A stretch of 9,463 nt of DNA from Desulfobacterales bacterium (GTDB taxonomy: Bacteria > Desulfobacterota > Desulfobacteria > Desulfobacterales > C00003060): NCBI GenBank assembly GCA_030613145.1, contig JAUWMM010000042.1, positions 1 through 9,463 on the forward strand. Direction: 5' to 3'. Each line of letters opens with the position of its first letter. Position 1 is the stretch's first letter. Shown piece after piece: positions 7,026 through 9,463 of the stretch. The position numbers and the translations under genes were made by a program. The notes below the pieces were generated by a model that was given only the letters and a program-made list of their open reading frames with translations, had not been told where the DNA came from and made no database searches.

Positions 7026-7295
7026 GCAGGGTTTATTGTTAAGACCAATTCATCATTGAGGAAATACCACTTTTAACATATCCCACCTTAGGGCTCGCGC
7101 AAAAACAACTTACCATTTTGGCATCCCAGCCCGCCAGAAAGACGGCGGATATACGACTTCAGGCTATCTTTGGCCGATAGTCATTCGCAACACCATCGAA
7201 ATAGCCTGCTATTCCTGCGGTTTTGCTCAATCGGATCGACCAAATCTAACCCAAATCTGAGCGCCAATTCTGCCAAGTTATTCTTGCGCAAGCCC
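7026..7295. other. Intergenic region with small palindromes between convergent genes
   Basis: There is no supported gene here. Visible structures are CCGCC (7131-7135) with GGCGG (7144-7148); CAGGCTAT (7160-7167) with ATAGCCTG (7201-7208), which enclose a second GGCTATC/GATAGTC pairing; and CTTGCGCAAG (7283-7292), a perfect 10-base palindrome just after the end of the minus-strand gene. None has a good T run. The CCGCC-GGCGG block looks like part of a degraded repeat. One or more of these probably helps end the convergent transcripts. Confidence 0.4.
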
Positions 7296-7799
7296 TTAGT
7301 CTCGCCACTGACCCATCAGATCCTTTTTGGCAATGAGAAATTCATCCTTGGTAATCAAATCTTCCCTTAGAAGGTGCGCAAGTTTGATAAGTTCCTGAGC
7401 CCTGACGATTGCTGGGTCCACAAGTTGCTTGGGCTCATCAGGAGCTATATAATCGATAGCCGGTGGCCCTTGGGGTTGTCCCAGTTTCAAACTTGCAAGC
7501 CCTCCTAGCAACGTCACTTCTACAGAGCGGCCCTGGAAGACGGGATCCTTGAGGCTATCCGATAATTTCTTGCCACGTTTTTTTACACGGTGCCACCAGA
7601 GATACCATAATCCAACGATGAGGACACCCCCGCTCGCTATTATCCATGGCAGATAGTTGACAATAGTCCTGAAAAACAGCAGAAGGACACCGAGAACGAA
7701 AATCAAAACAACGTGAAACAAAACGATAAAATAGGCCAATAGGACGCCCTTAATGGGGCTTTCCTGTGACTGTGATAGATTTTTGATTTTATTTATCAT
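7296..7799 (-). CDS. Two-helix membrane protein with SHOCT-like C-terminus
   Basis: This 167-residue protein has two membrane helices (about 18-43 and 50-69, the second ending in WYLWWH), a basic stretch just after (71-79, RVKKRGKKL), a central soluble part, and a C-terminal helical hairpin (about 134-164). The last part, AQELIKLAHLLREDLITKDEFLIAKKDLMG, fits the SHOCT short C-terminal domain: a leucine-rich helix, a turn with ITxxEF, then a helix. SHOCT tails are common on small bacterial membrane proteins and are thought to mediate oligomerisation or partner binding. The ribosome binding site is weak (GGTTGGA before the ATG). No neighbour explains its role, and the precise function is unknown. 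Confidence 0.78.
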   Translation of the reverse strand: MINKIKNLSQSQESPIKGVLLAYFIVLFHVVLIFVLGVLLLFFRTIVNYLPWIIASGGVLIVGLWYLWWHRVKKRGKKLSDSLKDPVFQGRSVEVTLLGGLASLKLGQPQGPPAIDYIAPDEPKQLVDPAIVRAQELIKLAHLLREDLITKDEFLIAKKDLMGQWRD

Positions 7800-8127
7800 T
7801 ATTCCAACCTGTGGCGGGACATCCCGAACAGTTTGGGTTATTCTTCAGCAAAACGTGTGCCCTAAATTGACCAGGAGGACATGGTAGTTTATACATCAAC
7901 GCGCCAAGGTCCAGCCAGTCCCAAAAAAGTTCCGAAACACTGGCATCAACACTTTAGCTCTACACAGCTCATATACAAAAGATATGATCCTGACCGAAAA
8001 GGCAGGGCCATTTGACCCTGCCTTTGATATTAGACTGGCTGTTGCCCAAACAAAAATTTCTTTGAGCGCTCATTATAACGTTTTTTGCTAATATGTTTTG
8101 GCGTAGCGGAAAATCAGCGAACGGCCT
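7800..8127. other. Intergenic region between two minus-strand genes
   Basis: About 330 bases without a gene. It holds the strong terminator at 7998-8025 and two palindromes: CGGGA-CA-TCCCG (7815-7826), close before the SHOCT-like gene, and TGAGCGCTCA (8063-8072), a perfect 10-base palindrome just after the carbonic anhydrase gene. No good promoter match for the SHOCT-like gene was found by eye. Confidence 0.5.
7998..8025 (-). terminator. Strong terminator of the carbonic anhydrase gene
   Basis: AAAGGCAGGG (7998-8007) and CCCTGCCTTT (8016-8025) form a perfect 10-bp stem with an 8-base loop. On the minus strand the stem is followed by a run of four T in all; on the plus strand only TTT and then GATATT. 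It lies 102 bases after the carbonic anhydrase stop on that gene's strand. Confidence 0.82.
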
Positions 8128-9009
8128 TTAATGGTTACCGCCTTCAGTGGCGCCACCAGAGACGATAAGCTTCATCGCACGTTCAGGATTCGCTTCTACC
8201 TTCACAAGAATGTCGCTAACCCTTAATTCGGGGAGCCAGTCGATTTTCCCAGTGCTGACATCATAAATAGCCCCAACCACCTTGACCGCCCCGCTGTTCA
8301 CGAGGTCCCTTGTGGCAGGGCTGTTCATGAAGAGGTCTTCAATCCCCTGCCATACATTTTCTTCAATCGCGTGCCGGATAATTTCTTCGCCGTGTAAATC
8401 AGGGTGGTTACTCATAGCACGACGCACAGCCGGCTCAATGTTGTCAACCAAAGGCGGGATATTGCGCTCTAAGGAATGCCCTTTCCCTTGGAGCGCGTGA
8501 GTCACGGCAGTTACTGCGCCGCACTGGGTGTGACCCAGGACCACCAGAACAGGCGTATACACGTGGGCCAAACCGTATTCGATTGATCCAATCTCATCCA
8601 CATCACAGACATTGCCTGCAACCCTAATAACAAAAATGTCCATGATGCCTGCGTCAAAGATGTATTCCACTGGGACACGGGAATCAGAGCATGTAATGAC
8701 TGTGGCATAGGCATGATCTCCCTGATTCTCTTTGCCGGCCTGAATGAGACGAGCGGAATCGGTATGAGGGTGTTCCGACATACCCTCAACAAACCTTTTG
8801 TTACCAGCCTTGAGCATCGCTATGACATCATTAGGACTTGGCTTATGTGAAAAACCCTTCTTTGGTTCAATTTTCTCAACGGCTTTCTCGGGTGTTGGCT
8901 TATGAAGGGCAGATTCCTCTGTGTCCTCGCCACCACACCCGACAGCAAACAATACTGGCAATGTAAGAAGGCAAAATGCAGTTACTACCAGTCTAACCGT
9001 ACGATTCAT
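8128..9009 (-). CDS. Lipoprotein-type beta-carbonic anhydrase
   Basis: The 293-residue protein interconverts CO2 and bicarbonate with a zinc ion. Ligands are C107 and D109 in CSDSR (107-111), with H160 and C163 in GHTQCG (159-164). D109 and R111 form the conserved Asp-Arg pair. The N-terminus is a lipoprotein signal: two basic residues, a hydrophobic core (about 7-23), and AVGC with C25 as the lipidated cysteine. G26 rather than Asp follows, which in diderms favours the outer membrane. A low-complexity linker rich in Lys, Glu and Pro (28-58) tethers the enzyme domain (about 58-285). AAAGGAG on the coding strand (plus 9017-9023) sits seven bases before the ATG. It would act in the periplasm, supplying or removing bicarbonate. 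The call as a beta-class enzyme is firm; export is inferred from the signal. Confidence 0.92.
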   Translation of the reverse strand: MNRTVRLVVTAFCLLTLPVLFAVGCGGEDTEESALHKPTPEKAVEKIEPKKGFSHKPSPNDVIAMLKAGNKRFVEGMSEHPHTDSARLIQAGKENQGDHAYATVITCSDSRVPVEYIFDAGIMDIFVIRVAGNVCDVDEIGSIEYGLAHVYTPVLVVLGHTQCGAVTAVTHALQGKGHSLERNIPPLVDNIEPAVRRAMSNHPDLHGEEIIRHAIEENVWQGIEDLFMNSPATRDLVNSGAVKVVGAIYDVSTGKIDWLPELRVSDILVKVEANPERAMKLIVSGGATEGGNH

Positions 9010-9055
9010 AATACTACTCCTTTCGCAAAATATTTTCGATAGTACTCACCTTCGC

Positions 9056-9195
9056 CAGAATGCCCCGTGAGGAAGCACGGGGATGAAAGGCGTGGCGACC
9101 CGTCATAGCCTCGGCGAAGGCGGGTTATTGCTTCGGCGAGTTCCGCCAACCTGAGAATAGTTAGGAAGCCCTGTTCGGGAGCACAGGGAGGCTTC
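9056..9195 (+). mobile_element. Possible IS200/IS605-type hairpin remnant
   Basis: Two similar hairpins lie about 100 bases apart in the same orientation. The first pairs CCCCGTG (9063-9069) with CACGGGG (9076-9082). The second pairs GAAG-CCCTGT (9165-9174) with ACAGGG (9183-9188) and CTTC (9192-9195), with a three-base bulge. Both have an AG-CAC-GGG right arm, and the second ends in GGCTTCAC. This style (GAAGCCC...GGG...TTCAC) resembles the subterminal hairpins of IS200/IS605 elements, which have no terminal inverted repeats. No transposase or TnpB frame remains, so this would be a decayed or non-autonomous copy. Between the hairpins TCGGCGA recurs at 9111-9117 and 9133-9139. It lies only about 45 bases before the carbonic anhydrase start and could affect that promoter. 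Confidence 0.42.
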
Positions 9196-9249
9196 ACTTA
9201 TCTCCAGGCCATGTGTCCAAATCGAATATGAAGGAACAAATTATAGTTA

Positions 9250-9391
9250 GTGCCCATCCACGAATCTTAAAAACTCTTTGGGCACAAGTATAAGTTTCCA
9301 ATTCAGAAATGAGCAATTTTCTGCAAGGTCAAGGAAAACAAGGGGTTGCGCGGAGGCGTACCGAGGTACGTCGCACAAGCAACCCCGCAGT
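9250..9391 (+). repeat. Structured inverted repeat, right copy (mate at 1-143)
   Basis: This is the inverted mate of the left-end repeat. It shows the fold more clearly. GTGCCCA (9250-9256) pairs with TGGGCAC (9279-9285). Further on, GGGGTTGC (9342-9349) pairs with GCAACCCC (9379-9386), enclosing GCG/CGC and CGTAC/GTACG (9357-9361, 9366-9370) with a CGAG loop. In the left copy the first hairpin is kept through G-T pairs. The two copies therefore share two hairpins joined by a nearly invariant 55-base segment. No coding sequence or target-site duplication could be seen. Confidence 0.85.
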
Positions 9392-9463
9392 CTTGTCAGC
9401 CTCCGGCTGATTGACGCCGATTCAGCCGTTCAGCCGTCGCAGCCAGTGCTTTGGCGAAGTCGG
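9392..9463. other. Sequence beyond the right repeat, no gene seen
   Basis: CAGCC-TCC-GGCTG (9397-9409) is a small hairpin just outside the repeat, followed by GC-rich sequence with CAGCCGT occurring twice (about 9424-9437). It may be a continuation of the repeat; the left copy cannot be compared because the window begins at its edge. Confidence 0.35.

Noticed and set aside
8511..8792. A 93-codon minus-strand frame inside the carbonic anhydrase gene
   Set aside because: It overlaps the zinc-binding region of the real gene in another frame and has no own ribosome binding site.
9006..9197. A 63-codon minus-strand frame upstream of the carbonic anhydrase
   Set aside because: It runs through the two hairpins and the carbonic anhydrase ribosome binding site, and the translation looks like non-coding repeat sequence.
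1..9463. A defence island, CRISPR array or complete transposon
   Set aside because: No spaced direct repeats, nuclease, methylase, toxin-antitoxin pair, integrase or transposase gene is present between the inverted repeats.

Overview
The window is bacterial chromosomal DNA, moderately AT-rich, with intact genes on both strands. The likely source is a Desulfobacterota (deltaproteobacterial) lineage. That is an inference from gene content: a full-length PlsB-type acyltransferase of about 880 residues, a GH171/DUF1343 protein without a signal peptide, an RNase HI with an extra N-terminal domain, and several small membrane proteins. No rRNA, tRNA, CRISPR array or complete transposase is visible.

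Layout. Positions 1-143 hold a hairpin-rich repeat. After about 280 bases of non-coding DNA, two genes run on the + strand 24 bases apart: a NamZ-like exo-N-acetylmuramidase (530-1720) and a ribonuclease HI (1745-2431). A bidirectional terminator (2464-2500) separates them from two small minus-strand genes, a two-helix membrane protein with a charged coiled-coil tail (2630-2902) and a 111-residue soluble protein of unknown function (3005-3340). A near-consensus sigma70 promoter with a perfect dyad between its -35 and -10 boxes (3372-3399) faces right. It starts a leader of about 260 bases ahead of the large PlsB-like glycerol-3-phosphate acyltransferase (3668-6298). Next is an unknown two-helix membrane protein (6519-7025), whose ribosome binding site is preceded by a perfect 13-bp inverted repeat. 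Two minus-strand genes follow: a two-helix protein with a SHOCT-like tail (7296-7799) and a lipoprotein-type beta-carbonic anhydrase (8128-9009), the latter with a strong terminator at 7998-8025.

The right end (9010-9463) has no gene. It holds two IS200/IS605-like hairpins (9056-9195) and a second copy, inverted, of the left-end repeat (9250-9391). About 9.1 kb of ordinary genes therefore lies between two inverted copies of a structured repeat of about 142 bp. I see no transposase, integrase or origin, so I read these as two members of a dispersed repeat family rather than the ends of a working transposon, though the window cannot decide this.

Functionally the genes are envelope-leaning housekeeping: wall sugar recycling, phospholipid synthesis, small membrane proteins and an exported CO2/bicarbonate enzyme. 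They do not form one obvious pathway. I did not find a convincing new multi-gene system. The best leads are the inverted structured repeat, the promoter-dyad-leader arrangement before the acyltransferase, the 13-bp dyad before the unknown membrane gene, and the unassigned N-terminal domain on the RNase H.
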